64,000 bases of DNA from Diaphorobacter ruginosibacter (GCF_014395975.1 NZ_CP060714.1:3472001-3536000); one strand, 5' to 3'. Positions 1 through 9,197 are shown, counted from the stretch's first letter. Made by a program: numbers and translations. The notes: a model not told the origin generated them from the letters alone.

Positions 1-66
1 GCGCCCCGCTACATCCAGACCGTGTGGGGCGTGGGCTATGTGTTCGTACCGGACGGAACGAGCTGA
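1..66 (+). CDS. ompR: OmpR-type response regulator, C-terminal fragment
   Basis: Only the last 21 codons are in the window; the gene starts upstream. The peptide contains YIQTVWGVGYVFVPDG before a TGA stop. This is the end of the winged-helix DNA-binding domain of OmpR/PhoB-family regulators, where T-V-W/R-G-x-G-Y-x-F is the conserved final strand-wing segment. The next gene on the same strand is an EnvZ-like kinase, so this is most likely its partner regulator. The two are separated by about 200 bases with no other gene seen. The exact paralogue cannot be proved from 21 residues. Confidence 0.8.
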   Translation, partial: APRYIQTVWGVGYVFVPDGTS

Positions 67-272
67 TCGCCCGCAACCACGCGCCGCGTCCGCGGCGTCG
101 CCCGGTTCTGCCTCGGGCAGGCGAGCCGGGCGAAATCCACCGGACGGCCTGCATGCATCACCGCAGCACCCCACGGCAATACCCTGGTGTGCGCCCTGCA
201 TGACGACAGGCATGAACCGCAAAGGCAGAGCGGCCTGAGGCCACCTGCCCCTTCCCGCCCCATCTCCCGAGA

Positions 273-1832
273 ATGCCGCCCTCCATGAGCGCACATCGCC
301 AAGAACCCGCCTATCCAGACGCCACCAGCCCCGCTCCGCTGGAGCGAAGCAGCAAGCGCGCCGCTGCACAGCGCTCGCGGGTGGGCCTGAATCTCTTCTG
401 GCGCACCTTTTTCCTGCTGGCCCTTCTGCTGGTGGGAAGCATCCTGGCCTGGCTGCAGACGCTGCGCGCACTCGAGTTCGAGCCGCGCACGCTGCAGACC
501 GCGCAGCAGATCGCCTCGCTGGTCAACCTGAGCCGCGCTGCGCTGGTGCATGCCGATGCGATCGCGCGCGTCTCGCTCATCAAGACCATGGCGGACCAGG
601 AAGGCGTGCGCATCCTGCCCCGCGAGCCCGGCGACCGCTTCGAGCATCTGCCGCAATCGGCCCTGGGTGCGCGACTGACGGAGGAGCTCACCCGGCGCCT
701 CGGCCCGGGCACCATCCTGGCGAGCAGCGTGAACGGCGAGGCCGGCCTGTGGGTGGGCTTCACCATCAACGGCGATCCCAACTGGCTGCTCATGGACCGC
801 TCGCGCCTGTCGGCCGCCAGCGGCAAGACCTGGATGATCTGGCTGATCACGGCAGGGGCCCTGTCGCTCGCGGGTGCCGCCGTGATCGCACGGCTGATCA
901 ACAGGCCGCTCAAGCAGCTTTCGTATGCGGCCAACAAGGTCAAGGATGGCGACTTCGCCGCCAGCCAGCTCGACGAGGAGGCCGTGACCAGCGAGATCCG
1001 GGAGGTGAACATCGGCTTCAACCGCATGGCGCAGAAACTGGCCAAGCTGGAGCAGGATCGCGCCGTGATGCTGGCCGGCATCTCGCACGATCTGCGCACC
1101 CCGCTGGCCCGCCTGCGCCTTGAAACCGAAATGAGCGTAAACGACGATGTCGCGCGCGAGCACATGGTGGCCGACATCGTGCAGCTCGATGCGACGATCG
1201 ACAAGTTCCTGGACTACGCACGCCCCGACGCCGTCACGCTCACCCCGGTGAATCTCTACGGCGTCGTGTCCTCCTGCGTGTACGCCGTCCAGGACCACCG
1301 CGAGCTGCAGATCAGCATGTCGGTGCCCGACAACCTCAACGTGCTGGTCGACGAGATCGAACTGGCCCGCGTGATCTCCAACCTGCTCGAGAACGCGCGC
1401 CGCTATGGCAAGAACCGGGAGACCGGCGTGGCCACGGTGGACATCACCGCGAAGTCCTGGGACAAATGGGTGCTGATCAAGCTGCGCGACCACGGCAACG
1501 GCGTGCCGCCCGAACAGCTGGCCAACCTCACCAAGCCCTTCTTCCGCAGCGATTCCGCGCGCACGGCCGCAGCGGGCGCCGGGCTCGGGCTCGCGATCGT
1601 CGACAAGACGGTGCAGCGCATGGGTGGCATCTTCGCTCTGGCCAATGCAGCCTCCGGCGGATTGGTGGCGCACATCCAGCTGCAGCGCGTGGCCGAGTTG
1701 CCCAAGGGCGCAGATCCCAAGCAGCGCCTGCAGCGGCCCCAGGTAAAGCGGCATCTGCCGCCCCGTCCCGGCGAGCACCCGCGCGGCGATACCCAGCCGA
1801 TGCCGATCGGCACGGATCCGGGCAACGACTGA
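273..1832 (+). CDS. envZ: EnvZ-like sensor histidine kinase
   Basis: This is a 519-aa membrane sensor kinase that should phosphorylate the OmpR-type protein just upstream. A basic N-terminal tail leads to TM1 (about residues 42-62), a periplasmic segment, TM2 (about 187-207) and a HAMP linker. The H-box is SHDLRTPLARLRLE with phospho-acceptor His272. The ATPase domain has an N-box (NLLENARRYG, about 370-379), a G1 box (DHGNGV) and a G2 box (GAGLGLAIV). A second ATG four codons in (285) is an equally possible start. The last 50 or so residues are proline- and arginine-rich and look unstructured. The EnvZ name rests on domain order and the adjacent regulator fragment; the stimulus is unknown. 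Confidence 0.82.
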   Translation: MPPSMSAHRQEPAYPDATSPAPLERSSKRAAAQRSRVGLNLFWRTFFLLALLLVGSILAWLQTLRALEFEPRTLQTAQQIASLVNLSRAALVHADAIARVSLIKTMADQEGVRILPREPGDRFEHLPQSALGARLTEELTRRLGPGTILASSVNGEAGLWVGFTINGDPNWLLMDRSRLSAASGKTWMIWLITAGALSLAGAAVIARLINRPLKQLSYAANKVKDGDFAASQLDEEAVTSEIREVNIGFNRMAQKLAKLEQDRAVMLAGISHDLRTPLARLRLETEMSVNDDVAREHMVADIVQLDATIDKFLDYARPDAVTLTPVNLYGVVSSCVYAVQDHRELQISMSVPDNLNVLVDEIELARVISNLLENARRYGKNRETGVATVDITAKSWDKWVLIKLRDHGNGVPPEQLANLTKPFFRSDSARTAAAGAGLGLAIVDKTVQRMGGIFALANAASGGLVAHIQLQRVAELPKGADPKQRLQRPQVKRHLPPRPGEHPRGDTQPMPIGTDPGND

Positions 1833-1944
1833 AGGCCTTTGCGCAATGGGGCGGCCAGGCCAGCCCCAGCGCTTCAGCCCCATTGGGCCCATTGGGCCGC
1901 CGCATCAGGCCGCAAACATCAGGCGATGAAAATGCGGCCGCCCA

Positions 1945-2454
1945 TCATCTCGGGAACAGCATCACCGCGGCACGGGCCTCGATGGCAGCGCCCTGCCCGA
2001 CCGGCCCCAGCCGCTCCGCCGTCTTGGCCTTCACATTGACCTGCCCGGCGGGCAGGCCCAGCGTCAGCGCGATGCACTCGCACATGGCGGCGATATGGCC
2101 CGCAAGGCGCGGAGCCTGGGCGATCACCGTGCTGTCCACGTTTCCGATCTCGAAACCCGCGGCGCGAACGCGCCGGGCGGCCTCCGCCAGCAGCACGCGG
2201 GAGTTGGCTCCCTTGAACTGCGGATCGGTGTCGGGGAAATGCCGGCCGATGTCACCCAGCGCGGCGGCACCCAGGAGCGCATCGGTGATCGCATGCAGCA
2301 GCACGTCGGCATCCGAATGGCCAAGCAATCCCGACGTATGCGGGATCTCCACGCCGCCGATGATCAGCTTGCGCCCGGGTACGAGCGCATGAACATCCCA
2401 GCCTTCGCCGATGCGAAATGGAGGCACGAAAGAAGAAGTCGAAGAGGTCGTCAT
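1945..2454 (-). CDS. ispF: 2-C-methyl-D-erythritol 2,4-cyclodiphosphate synthase
   Basis: IspF cyclises 4-diphosphocytidyl-methylerythritol 2-phosphate to the cyclodiphosphate in the MEP isoprenoid pathway. The 169-aa protein has the family N-terminus RIGEGWDVHAL, whose Asp and His bind the active-site metal. The second signature IPHTSGLLGHSDADVLLHAI follows, and then the GDIGRHFPDTDPQF loop. Length is normal for the family (about 160). It lies 31 bases downstream of ispD on the same strand, the usual ispD-ispF pairing, and converges on the envZ gene. Confidence 0.97.
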   Translation of the reverse strand: MTTSSTSSFVPPFRIGEGWDVHALVPGRKLIIGGVEIPHTSGLLGHSDADVLLHAITDALLGAAALGDIGRHFPDTDPQFKGANSRVLLAEAARRVRAAGFEIGNVDSTVIAQAPRLAGHIAAMCECIALTLGLPAGQVNVKAKTAERLGPVGQGAAIEARAAVMLFPR

Positions 2455-2485
2455 GTTCGTCTATCCAGAATTCAGGCCGAGGATC

Positions 2486-3229
2486 TCAGGCCGGGGCGCG
2501 CGAGCGTCCACGCTGCAGAAGCACGGCCTCCGCGAGGGCAAAGTCCTCGGGATAGGTCACCTTGAAATTCTGCGCGCTGCCGGGCACCAGCAACGGCTTC
2601 AGGCCTTGTGCCTCGATCGCGCTCGCCTCGTCGGTGATCCCTGCAAAACCCGTTGCCGCATGATGGGCGAGCGCCCTGTGCAGTACCTCTGCCCGGAACA
2701 TCTGCGGGGTCTGCGCGAGCCACTTGTCACCACGCGCAATGGTCTCGGCGACGCGGCCGTCCACCGAACGCTTGAGCGTGTCCGGCAGGGGCAGCGCGAG
2801 CAGGCCGCCAACCTCGTCGACCATGCAGGCGTCGATCAGTGCATCGATCTGCGCGGGCGAAATCAGGCAGCGCGCGGCGTCATGCACCAGCACCCAGTCA
2901 TCGGGCCGGGCCTCGCCGGTTTCCAGCAGATGGGAGAGTCCGTTGAAGACACTGTCGGCGCGCGTTGCGCCGCCCTTCTCGATCACGTTCCAGCATGCAT
3001 CCGGCACGCTGGACAGCGTATCGTCGCCCGCCGTCACCACCACGTTCACGCTGGCAATGCGTGCAACGCCCGCAAAGGCGGCCAGGGTGTGCTCGACCAG
3101 CAGCTTGCCTGCGAGGGGCTGGTATTGCTTGGGCTGCACCGTACCCGCGCGTGCGCCGATACCGGCGCTGGGCAACAAGGCATGGCAGCGAACGCTCGTT
3201 GCGTTCGCCTGGGTTTCTGCTTGGTTCAT
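2486..3229 (-). CDS. ispD: 2-C-methyl-D-erythritol 4-phosphate cytidylyltransferase
   Basis: IspD transfers CMP from CTP to methylerythritol 4-phosphate, the step before IspE and IspF. The chosen ATG at 3229 gives 247 aa, the normal family length; the frame stays open far upstream without homology. The nucleotide-binding loop LLPSAGIGARAG followed by PKQYQPLAGKLLVEHTL is diagnostic. Later conserved parts are WVLVHDAARCLI, which coordinates metal and substrate, and the C-terminal KVTYPEDFALAEA. It is transcribed divergently from mfd and runs into ispF. Confidence 0.96.
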   Translation of the reverse strand: MNQAETQANATSVRCHALLPSAGIGARAGTVQPKQYQPLAGKLLVEHTLAAFAGVARIASVNVVVTAGDDTLSSVPDACWNVIEKGGATRADSVFNGLSHLLETGEARPDDWVLVHDAARCLISPAQIDALIDACMVDEVGGLLALPLPDTLKRSVDGRVAETIARGDKWLAQTPQMFRAEVLHRALAHHAATGFAGITDEASAIEAQGLKPLLVPGSAQNFKVTYPEDFALAEAVLLQRGRSRAPA

Positions 3230-3331
3230 CTTGGCGGCGATTGTAGAAGCTGTCCTGCGGGGTGACGGTCCATTGCACAGCAGAGACACCACTCCCGCCC
3301 ATGAAAAATGGCGTCCGTAGAATATGCATCT

Positions 3332-3370
3332 CCCCGCTGCCCACGCCGCGGGGTTTTGTCGTTTTTTGAG
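3332..3370 (+). terminator. Terminator-like hairpin in the mfd leader
   Basis: A 6-bp all-GC stem (ccccgc / gcgggg, 3332-3337 with 3348-3353) and a 10-base loop are followed by TTTTGTCGTTTTTTG. This has the form of an intrinsic terminator reading toward mfd. It lies 55 bases before the chosen mfd ATG, with no upstream gene on that strand, since ispD runs the other way. It could be a leader attenuator or the end of a short transcript. Confidence 0.45.
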
Positions 3371-3425
3371 TCTATTCTTGACCGTCTCCGACTCCGCTTT
3401 CTCTTTTGAAGACCGATCAGCCATC

Positions 3426-6400
3426 ATGGACCTGCCCAAACTCTCGCCCGGAAAACGCTTTGCCATGCCCCGTCCCGCCGGATCGGCGGATGCGCTGCTG
3501 CTTGCCCAACTGGCCGAGCGCGAGAAGGCCGGCAAGCGCATCGTGGCGATCGTCACCGCCGACGCGTCCGACGCGCAGCGCCTCATCGGCGAGATGGCGT
3601 TCTTCGCGCCCGGGTTGCGCTGCGCGCTTTTCCCCGATTGGGAAACGCTGCCGTATGACACCTTCTCTCCGCACCAGGACCTGATCAGCGAGCGGCTGGC
3701 CACGCTGTGGAGCATCTCGCAGGGCGAGGCCGATGTCGTGCTGGTGCCTGCCACCACGGCGCTGTACCGCGTGGCGCCGCCCTCCTTCCTCGCGGGCTAC
3801 ACCTTCCATTTCAAGACCCGGCAGAAGCTGGACGAAGCCCGGCTGCGCGCGCAGCTCACGCTGGCGGGCTACTCGCATGTCTCGCAGGTGGTGAGCCATG
3901 GCGAATACGCGGTGCGCGGTGGACTGATCGACCTGTTCCCCATGGGCTCGCACGTGCCCTACCGCGTCGACCTGTTCGACGATGAGATCGATTCGATCCG
4001 CACCTTCGACCCCGACACGCAGCGCAGCCTCTACCCCGTTCCCGAGGTGCGCCTGCTGCCGGGCCGCGAGTTCCCCATGGACGACGAGGCGCGCGCCAAG
4101 TTCCGTCACCGCTGGCGCGAACTGCTGGAGGGCGACCCCACCAAGAGCCGCATCTACAAGGACATGGGCAATGGCGTCGCGACGGCCGGCATCGAGTACT
4201 ACCTGCCGCTGTTCTTCGATGAAACCGCCACGGTGTTCGACTACCTCGGGGGCGACGCAACCGTGGTGCTGCATGGCGACCTCGAATCGTCGTTCCAGCG
4301 CTTCTGGCAGGACACCCGCGAGCGCTTCCGCCTGGTGCAGGGCGATCCCGAGCGCCCGGTGCTGCCACCCGAGACCCTGTTCCTGAACGCAGACCAGTTC
4401 TACACATGCGCCAAGGACCATTCGCAGCTCGCGCTGCGGCCGGGCGTCGAGGACGTGGAGGACAACGCGCACTTCCAGAAGCTCGATGACCTGTCGGTCA
4501 TCCGCGGCGCGGAAGACCCTCTCGCGAAGCTCCACGCCCACATCCTGTCCACCCGGCATCGGGTTCTGCTGCTGGCGGAGAGCGACGGCCGGCGCGAAAG
4601 CCTGCTGGATTTCCTGCGCGCCTCGAAACTCGATCCACCGGCATTCGACTCGCTGGAGGAGTTCCAGAAGACGACCGAGGAAAAGATCGGCATTGCCACG
4701 GCCAACCTGTTCAACGGCTTCAACTGGGTCCAGGGCGGCATCGACTTCGTCACCGAGACCGAGCTGTTCGCGGGCGGTACGTCCTCGCGCCGTCGCCGCA
4801 AGCAGGAGCAGGTGAGCGACGTCGATGCGCTGATCAAGGACCTGTCCGAGCTGAAGGTGGGCGATCCCGTGGTGCACAGCGCCCATGGCATCGGCCGCTA
4901 CCTGGGCCTGATCAACATGGACATCGGGCAGAAGAATCCCGACGGCAGCCCCGCGATGCAGGAGTTCCTGCACCTGGAATACGCCGACAAGGCCGCGCTC
5001 TACGTGCCCGTGAGCCAGTTGCACCTGATCAGCCGATACACCGGCGTCTCCGCCGACGAGGCACCGCTGCACAAGCTGGGCAGCGGGCAATGGGAGAAGG
5101 CCAAGCGCAAGGCGGCCGAACAGGTGCGCGATTCCGCGGCCGAGCTGCTCAACATCTACGCGCGCCGCGCCGCCCGCCAGGGCCACGCGTTCCGCTTCAA
5201 CGTACAGGACTACGAGCAGTTCTCCAATGATTTCGGCTTCGAGGAAACCGCCGACCAGAAGGCCGCGATCCATGCCGTGATCCAGGACATGATCAGCCCG
5301 CAGCCGATGGACCGCCTGGTCTGCGGCGACGTGGGCTTCGGCAAGACCGAAGTGGCGCTGCGTGCGGCGTTCGTCGCTGCCATGGGCGGCAAGCAGGTGG
5401 CACTCCTCGCGCCGACCACGCTGCTGGCCGAGCAGCATTTCCAGACGCTGGTGGACCGCTTCTCCAAGTGGCCGATCAAGGTGGCCGAGGTCTCGCGCTT
5501 CCGATCCGGCAAGGAGATCACTGCGGCGATCAAGGGCATTGGCGAAGGCACGGTCGACATCGTCGTTGGCACGCACAAGCTGCTGTCGGAATCCACCCGA
5601 TTCAAGAACCTGGGTCTGCTGATCATCGACGAGGAACATCGCTTCGGCGTACGCCACAAGGAGGCGATGAAGGCCATGCGCGCCGAGGTGGACGTGCTCA
5701 CGCTCACGGCCACGCCGATCCCGCGCACCATGGGCATGGCGCTCGAGGGCCTGCGCGACCTGTCGGTGATCGCGACCGCGCCGCAGCGGCGCCTGGCCAT
5801 CAAGACCTTCGTGCGCAACGAAGGCACGGGCGTGATCCGCGAGGCGGTACTGCGCGAGCTCAAGCGCGGCGGCCAGTGCTACTTCCTGCACAACGAGGTC
5901 GAGACCATCGAGAACCGCAAGCAGCGGCTCGAGGAGATCCTGCCCGAGGCGCGCATCGCCGTCGCGCACGGCCAGATGCCGGAGCGCGAACTGGAGAAGG
6001 TGATGCGCGACTTCGTCGCACAGCGCTACAACATCCTGCTGTGCTCGACCATCATCGAGACCGGCATCGACGTGCCGACCGCCAACACCATCCTGATCAG
6101 CCGCGCGGACAAGTTCGGCCTTGCGCAGCTGCACCAGCTGCGCGGCCGCGTGGGCCGGTCGCACCATCAGGCCTATGCCTACCTGATGGTGCCGGACATC
6201 GACGGCCTGACCAAGCAGGCGGCGCAGCGGCTCGATGCGATCCAGCAGATGGAGGAGCTCGGCTCGGGCTTCTATCTGGCAATGCACGACCTGGAGATCC
6301 GGGGCGCCGGCGAGGTGCTTGGCGAGAACCAGAGCGGCAACATGATGGAGATCGGCTTTCAGCTCTACAACGAGATGCTGTCCGAGGCCGTGGCGTCGCT

Positions 6401-6893
6401 CAAGGCGGGCAAGGAGCCCGATCTGCTCTCGCCGCTGTCCGTCACCACCGACATCAACCTGCACTCGCCGGCCCTGCTGCCAGACGACTATTGCGGCGAC
6501 GTGCACCTGCGCCTGTCGTTCTACAAGAAGCTCGCGACCGCGCGCACCACCGACCAGATCGACTCGCTGCTCGAGGAGATCGTCGACCGCTTCGGCAAGC
6601 TGCCCGCGCAGACGCAGACACTCATCGACGTGCATCGCCTGCGCGTGATGAGCCAGCCCTATGGCGTGGTGAAGGTGGATGCCGCGCCGGGCGTCATCAA
6701 CATCACCTTCAAGCCCCATCCGCCGATCGATCCGATGAACATCATCCAGCTCGTGCAGAAGAACAAGCACATCAAGCTGGCAGGCAACGACAAGCTGCGC
6801 ATCGAGCGCGAGCTGCCCGATCCCAAGGACCGCGCCCACATGGTGCGCGACATCCTGCGCAGCCTGGGCAAGCCCACCACGGCCGCCGCCTGA
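3426..6893 (+). CDS. mfd: Transcription-repair coupling factor Mfd
   Basis: Mfd displaces RNA polymerase stalled at DNA lesions and recruits UvrA. The ATG at 3426 gives 1155 aa, matching the family (about 1150); the frame extends 34 codons further upstream without family sequence. Order seen: an N-terminal UvrB-like region (FPDWETLPYDTFSPHQDLISERL), an RNA-polymerase-interacting domain (VVHSAHGIGRYLGL), then a RecG-like translocase. The translocase has Walker A GDVGFGKTE (about residue 635), a DEEH box (IIDEEHRFG, about 735), TATPIPRTMG, and the motif V/VI region TGIDVPTANT and QLRGRVGRS. A C-terminal TRCF domain closes the protein. All translocation motifs are intact. Confidence 0.98.
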   Translation: MDLPKLSPGKRFAMPRPAGSADALLLAQLAEREKAGKRIVAIVTADASDAQRLIGEMAFFAPGLRCALFPDWETLPYDTFSPHQDLISERLATLWSISQGEADVVLVPATTALYRVAPPSFLAGYTFHFKTRQKLDEARLRAQLTLAGYSHVSQVVSHGEYAVRGGLIDLFPMGSHVPYRVDLFDDEIDSIRTFDPDTQRSLYPVPEVRLLPGREFPMDDEARAKFRHRWRELLEGDPTKSRIYKDMGNGVATAGIEYYLPLFFDETATVFDYLGGDATVVLHGDLESSFQRFWQDTRERFRLVQGDPERPVLPPETLFLNADQFYTCAKDHSQLALRPGVEDVEDNAHFQKLDDLSVIRGAEDPLAKLHAHILSTRHRVLLLAESDGRRESLLDFLRASKLDPPAFDSLEEFQKTTEEKIGIATANLFNGFNWVQGGIDFVTETELFAGGTSSRRRRKQEQVSDVDALIKDLSELKVGDPVVHSAHGIGRYLGLINMDIGQKNPDGSPAMQEFLHLEYADKAALYVPVSQLHLISRYTGVSADEAPLHKLGSGQWEKAKRKAAEQVRDSAAELLNIYARRAARQGHAFRFNVQDYEQFSNDFGFEETADQKAAIHAVIQDMISPQPMDRLVCGDVGFGKTEVALRAAFVAAMGGKQVALLAPTTLLAEQHFQTLVDRFSKWPIKVAEVSRFRSGKEITAAIKGIGEGTVDIVVGTHKLLSESTRFKNLGLLIIDEEHRFGVRHKEAMKAMRAEVDVLTLTATPIPRTMGMALEGLRDLSVIATAPQRRLAIKTFVRNEGTGVIREAVLRELKRGGQCYFLHNEVETIENRKQRLEEILPEARIAVAHGQMPERELEKVMRDFVAQRYNILLCSTIIETGIDVPTANTILISRADKFGLAQLHQLRGRVGRSHHQAYAYLMVPDIDGLTKQAAQRLDAIQQMEELGSGFYLAMHDLEIRGAGEVLGENQSGNMMEIGFQLYNEMLSEAVASLKAGKEPDLLSPLSVTTDINLHSPALLPDDYCGDVHLRLSFYKKLATARTTDQIDSLLEEIVDRFGKLPAQTQTLIDVHRLRVMSQPYGVVKVDAAPGVINITFKPHPPIDPMNIIQLVQKNKHIKLAGNDKLRIERELPDPKDRAHMVRDILRSLGKPTTAAA

Positions 6894-7077
6894 CCTGGGC
6901 CGGCCCATCCGCTTATTCGCTCATCCGCTCATTACTTCTTCTTTTGACGCACCACAACTCACAATAACTTCTACTTGGCCATAGTTCCTTTGTCCCATCG
7001 ACGACCCACAGCGTGCAGACGATCTCCGCGCAAAGCGAACGTCCACGCGCTCCTGCGAAAGACAGAAGGAAATTGCC

Positions 7078-7248
7078 ATGAAAGCACTGAGCGATCTTTT
7101 TTCGACCGACTACGGTCTGATGTCCATCATCGGCCTGGGTTTCATCGTATGCATGGGAGGCTTCTTCACCTGGCTGTTCACGCGCAAGCCGCCCCAGGTG
7201 CCCGAGGCGTCCCGTGCATCAGATGGGCCCAAGGCACCGCGCAAGTAA
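7078..7248 (+). CDS. Small DUF3149-like membrane protein
   Basis: This is a 56-aa open frame with an ATG nine bases after an AGAAGGAA ribosome site. The sequence starts MKALSDLFSTDYGLMSIIGL and carries one hydrophobic helix (about residues 14-33), followed by a basic, proline-rich tail (RKPPQVPEA). Size, single helix and the LFSTDYGLMS start match the DUF3149 group of small betaproteobacterial proteins. No function is known for that group. It sits between mfd and serB on the same strand. Confidence 0.75.
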   Translation: MKALSDLFSTDYGLMSIIGLGFIVCMGGFFTWLFTRKPPQVPEASRASDGPKAPRK

Positions 7249-7276
7249 GCGCTCCGCATCACCCCGATCCACCACA

Positions 7277-7306
7277 GGGGGCGGCCCTTGCCGAGGGGCC
7301 GCCCCC
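7277..7306. other. GC-rich intergenic hairpin
   Basis: An 11-bp perfect inverted repeat (gggggcggccc / gggccgccccc) with an 8-base loop lies between the DUF3149-like gene and serB. No T-run follows, so it is not a classical terminator. It may stabilise an mRNA end or be a copy of a dispersed repeat; GGCGGCCCTTGC also occurs in the multi-hairpin spacer near 14.57 kb. Confidence 0.55.
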
Positions 7307-7393
7307 GTGGGCACCCCCTGTTCTCTTTCCCCGCACGCGCCGTTCGCACTACCATTACGGCTTTTCATCTGCATTGCGCATCGGTAAGAAGAA

Positions 7394-8107
7394 ATGCCCC
7401 AAGCCACAGAATTTGCTCCCGGCCTCGTCCTGCGCGGCGTGACGGCTCCGCTCAAGCTCGCTGACTACAAGCTGATCGCGTTCGACATGGACTCCACGCT
7501 CATCAACATCGAATGCGTGGACGAGATTGCAGACGCCGTGGGCCGCAAGGCCGAGGTGGCGGCCATCACCGAGGCCGCCATGCAGGGTGTCATCGCCGAC
7601 TACAAGGAAAGCCTGCGCCAGCGCGTGGCCCTGCTCCAGGGCGTGACGACCGAAGACCTGGACCGCGTGTTCACCGAGCGACTGCAGTTCAACCCCGGCG
7701 CGAAGGAGTTGATCGACGCGGCCAAGGCCGCCGGACTCAAGACGCTGCTGGTCTCGGGCGGTTTCACCTATTTCTCCGACCGCGTGAAAAAGCACCTCGG
7801 CATCGACTTCGCGCGCTCCAACGTGCTCGAGGTCGAGAACGGCGTGCTCACCGGCCGCATGGTAGACCAGCCCTGGGGTGACATCTGCGACGGTGCGGAA
7901 AAGCGCCGCACGCTGCTCGAGATGGCCTCGCTCATGGGGATCGATCCGAGCGAGACCATCGCCGTGGGCGACGGCGCCAACGACCTGCCGATGATGGGCG
8001 AGGCCGGCATTTCCGTGGCCTTCCATGCCAAGCCCACCGTACGCGCGCAGGCCAAGGTCGCCATCAACCAGGGCGGCCTCGACCGCCTGCTGGAAGTGGT
8101 TCGCTGA
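7394..8107 (+). CDS. serB: Phosphoserine phosphatase
   Basis: SerB hydrolyses L-3-phosphoserine to serine, the last step of serine synthesis. The 237-aa protein contains the HAD motif FDMDSTLINIE, with nucleophile Asp31 and general acid/base Asp33. The next residues, ECVDEIAD, are the SerB-specific substrate loop. Motif II is LVSGGFTYFSDRVK and motif III is VGDGANDLPMM. It lacks the N-terminal ACT-like extension of the 322-aa E. coli enzyme, which is common in this family. The ATG has AAGAAGAA just upstream. Confidence 0.95.
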   Translation: MPQATEFAPGLVLRGVTAPLKLADYKLIAFDMDSTLINIECVDEIADAVGRKAEVAAITEAAMQGVIADYKESLRQRVALLQGVTTEDLDRVFTERLQFNPGAKELIDAAKAAGLKTLLVSGGFTYFSDRVKKHLGIDFARSNVLEVENGVLTGRMVDQPWGDICDGAEKRRTLLEMASLMGIDPSETIAVGDGANDLPMMGEAGISVAFHAKPTVRAQAKVAINQGGLDRLLEVVR

Positions 8108-8158
8108 AGCGTATCAGCGCCGTTCTGATGCAGGCGGCATCGATTCGTTGGTTATTAA

Positions 8159-8181
8159 ATATCCATTCAATATATGGATAT
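8159..8181. promoter_or_regulatory. AT-rich inverted repeat upstream of metQ-like gene
   Basis: ATATCCAT and ATGGATAT form a perfect 8-bp inverted repeat around 7 bases. It sits in a short AT-rich island about 140 bases before the metQ-like start. It has the form of a dimeric regulator site; the regulator is unknown. Confidence 0.4.
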
Positions 8182-8320
8182 GAATTTAAAAACGAGGCGC
8201 CCGTCAACGCGAAGAACTACACTAGCGTTCTGTTTGCAGTTCCCCGCATCGGTCCGCCACGGGCCGGCGGGGAACGGACGACCACCACATAAAGACACCT
8301 TTTTTGAGGATCATCTGGAC

Positions 8321-9106
8321 ATGTTGAAGAAATCTCTGACCGCCCTGGCCCTGGCCGCCCTCGCTTTCGGTGCACAGGCAGCCGACGTTCTCAAGGTTGC
8401 CGCCACCTCCGTGCCGCACGCTGAAATCCTGAACTTCGTGAAGCCCCAGCTCAAGGCCGACGGCGTGGATCTGGAAGTCAAGGAGTTCAGCGACTACGTG
8501 CAGCCCAACGCCGCAGTGGAAGACAAGCAGCTCGACGCCAATTTCTTCCAGCACAAGCCCTACCTCGACAGCTACAACAAGGACCGCAAGTCCTCGCTGG
8601 TCGAAGTGCCCAACGGCAAGGTGCACGTGGAGCCCTTCGGTGCCTACTCCAGCAAGATCAAGAACATCAAGGACCTGAAGGACGGTGCGACGATCGCCAT
8701 CCCCAACGATCCATCGAACGGCGGCCGCGCGCTGATCCTGCTGGCCAAGCAGGGCCTGATCGAGCTTAAGGACGCCAAGAGCCTCACACCCACTCCGCTC
8801 GACGTGGTGAAGAACCCCAAGAAGCTGAAGTTCAAGGAACTCGAAGCCCCCCTGCTGCCTCGCGCGCTGGGTGACGTCGACGTGGCCCTGATCAACACCA
8901 ACTACGCCATCGAAGCCAAGCTGAACCCGACCAAGGACGCTCTGTTCATCGAAGGCGCGGACTCGCCCTACACGAACATCGTTGCAGCCCGCGCCGACCG
9001 CGCCAACGATCCGATCATCGCCAAGCTGATGAAGGCCCTGCACTCCGCCGAGGTGAAGAAGTTCATCCAGGAAAAGTACAAGGGCGCCGTCGTCCCGGCA
9101 TTCTGA
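8321..9106 (+). CDS. metQ: MetQ/NlpA-family substrate-binding protein
   Basis: This is a periplasmic receptor of the methionine-type ABC uptake family. The ATG at 8321 gives 261 aa starting with a clear signal peptide (MLKKSLTALALAALAFGAQA), cleaved near residue 20-21. There is no lipobox cysteine, so it should be soluble in the periplasm, whereas E. coli MetQ is a lipoprotein. The mature part has family blocks such as VKEFSDYVQPNAAVEDKQLDANFFQHKPYL, with the conserved ANFFQH. No metN or metI is adjacent; a terminator follows directly. Methionine is the default ligand, but other NlpA-family ligands are possible. Confidence 0.85.
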   Translation: MLKKSLTALALAALAFGAQAADVLKVAATSVPHAEILNFVKPQLKADGVDLEVKEFSDYVQPNAAVEDKQLDANFFQHKPYLDSYNKDRKSSLVEVPNGKVHVEPFGAYSSKIKNIKDLKDGATIAIPNDPSNGGRALILLAKQGLIELKDAKSLTPTPLDVVKNPKKLKFKELEAPLLPRALGDVDVALINTNYAIEAKLNPTKDALFIEGADSPYTNIVAARADRANDPIIAKLMKALHSAEVKKFIQEKYKGAVVPAF

Positions 9107-9164
9107 GCGGCCAGCATGGGGATCACCATCCACGGATAATCCCCGCTTTCGCGGCTACGCCTGA

Positions 9165-9197
9165 AAAAGCGCTGTTTCGACAGCGCTTTTGTTTTTT
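9165..9197 (+). terminator. Intrinsic terminator after metQ-like gene
   Basis: A perfect 10-bp stem (aaaagcgctg / cagcgctttt) with loop tttcga is followed by gTTTTTTg, about 60 bases after the metQ-like stop. The flanking A and T runs make it potentially bidirectional. Confidence 0.9.

Noticed and set aside
36..1892. A long antisense open frame opposite envZ
   Set aside because: It is a shadow of the histidine kinase gene; its composition is typical of GC-rich antisense frames.
1878..1896. CCCATTGGG repeated twice between envZ and ispF
   Set aside because: Two short copies only; no structure or function can be argued.
3417..6908. A 3.5-kb antisense open frame across mfd
   Set aside because: It lies wholly opposite an intact mfd with all motifs; the translation has no recognisable domain.
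8108..8320. Possible SAM riboswitch before the metQ-like gene
   Set aside because: No SAM-I, SAM-II or related aptamer signature was seen; only an AT-rich inverted repeat is present.
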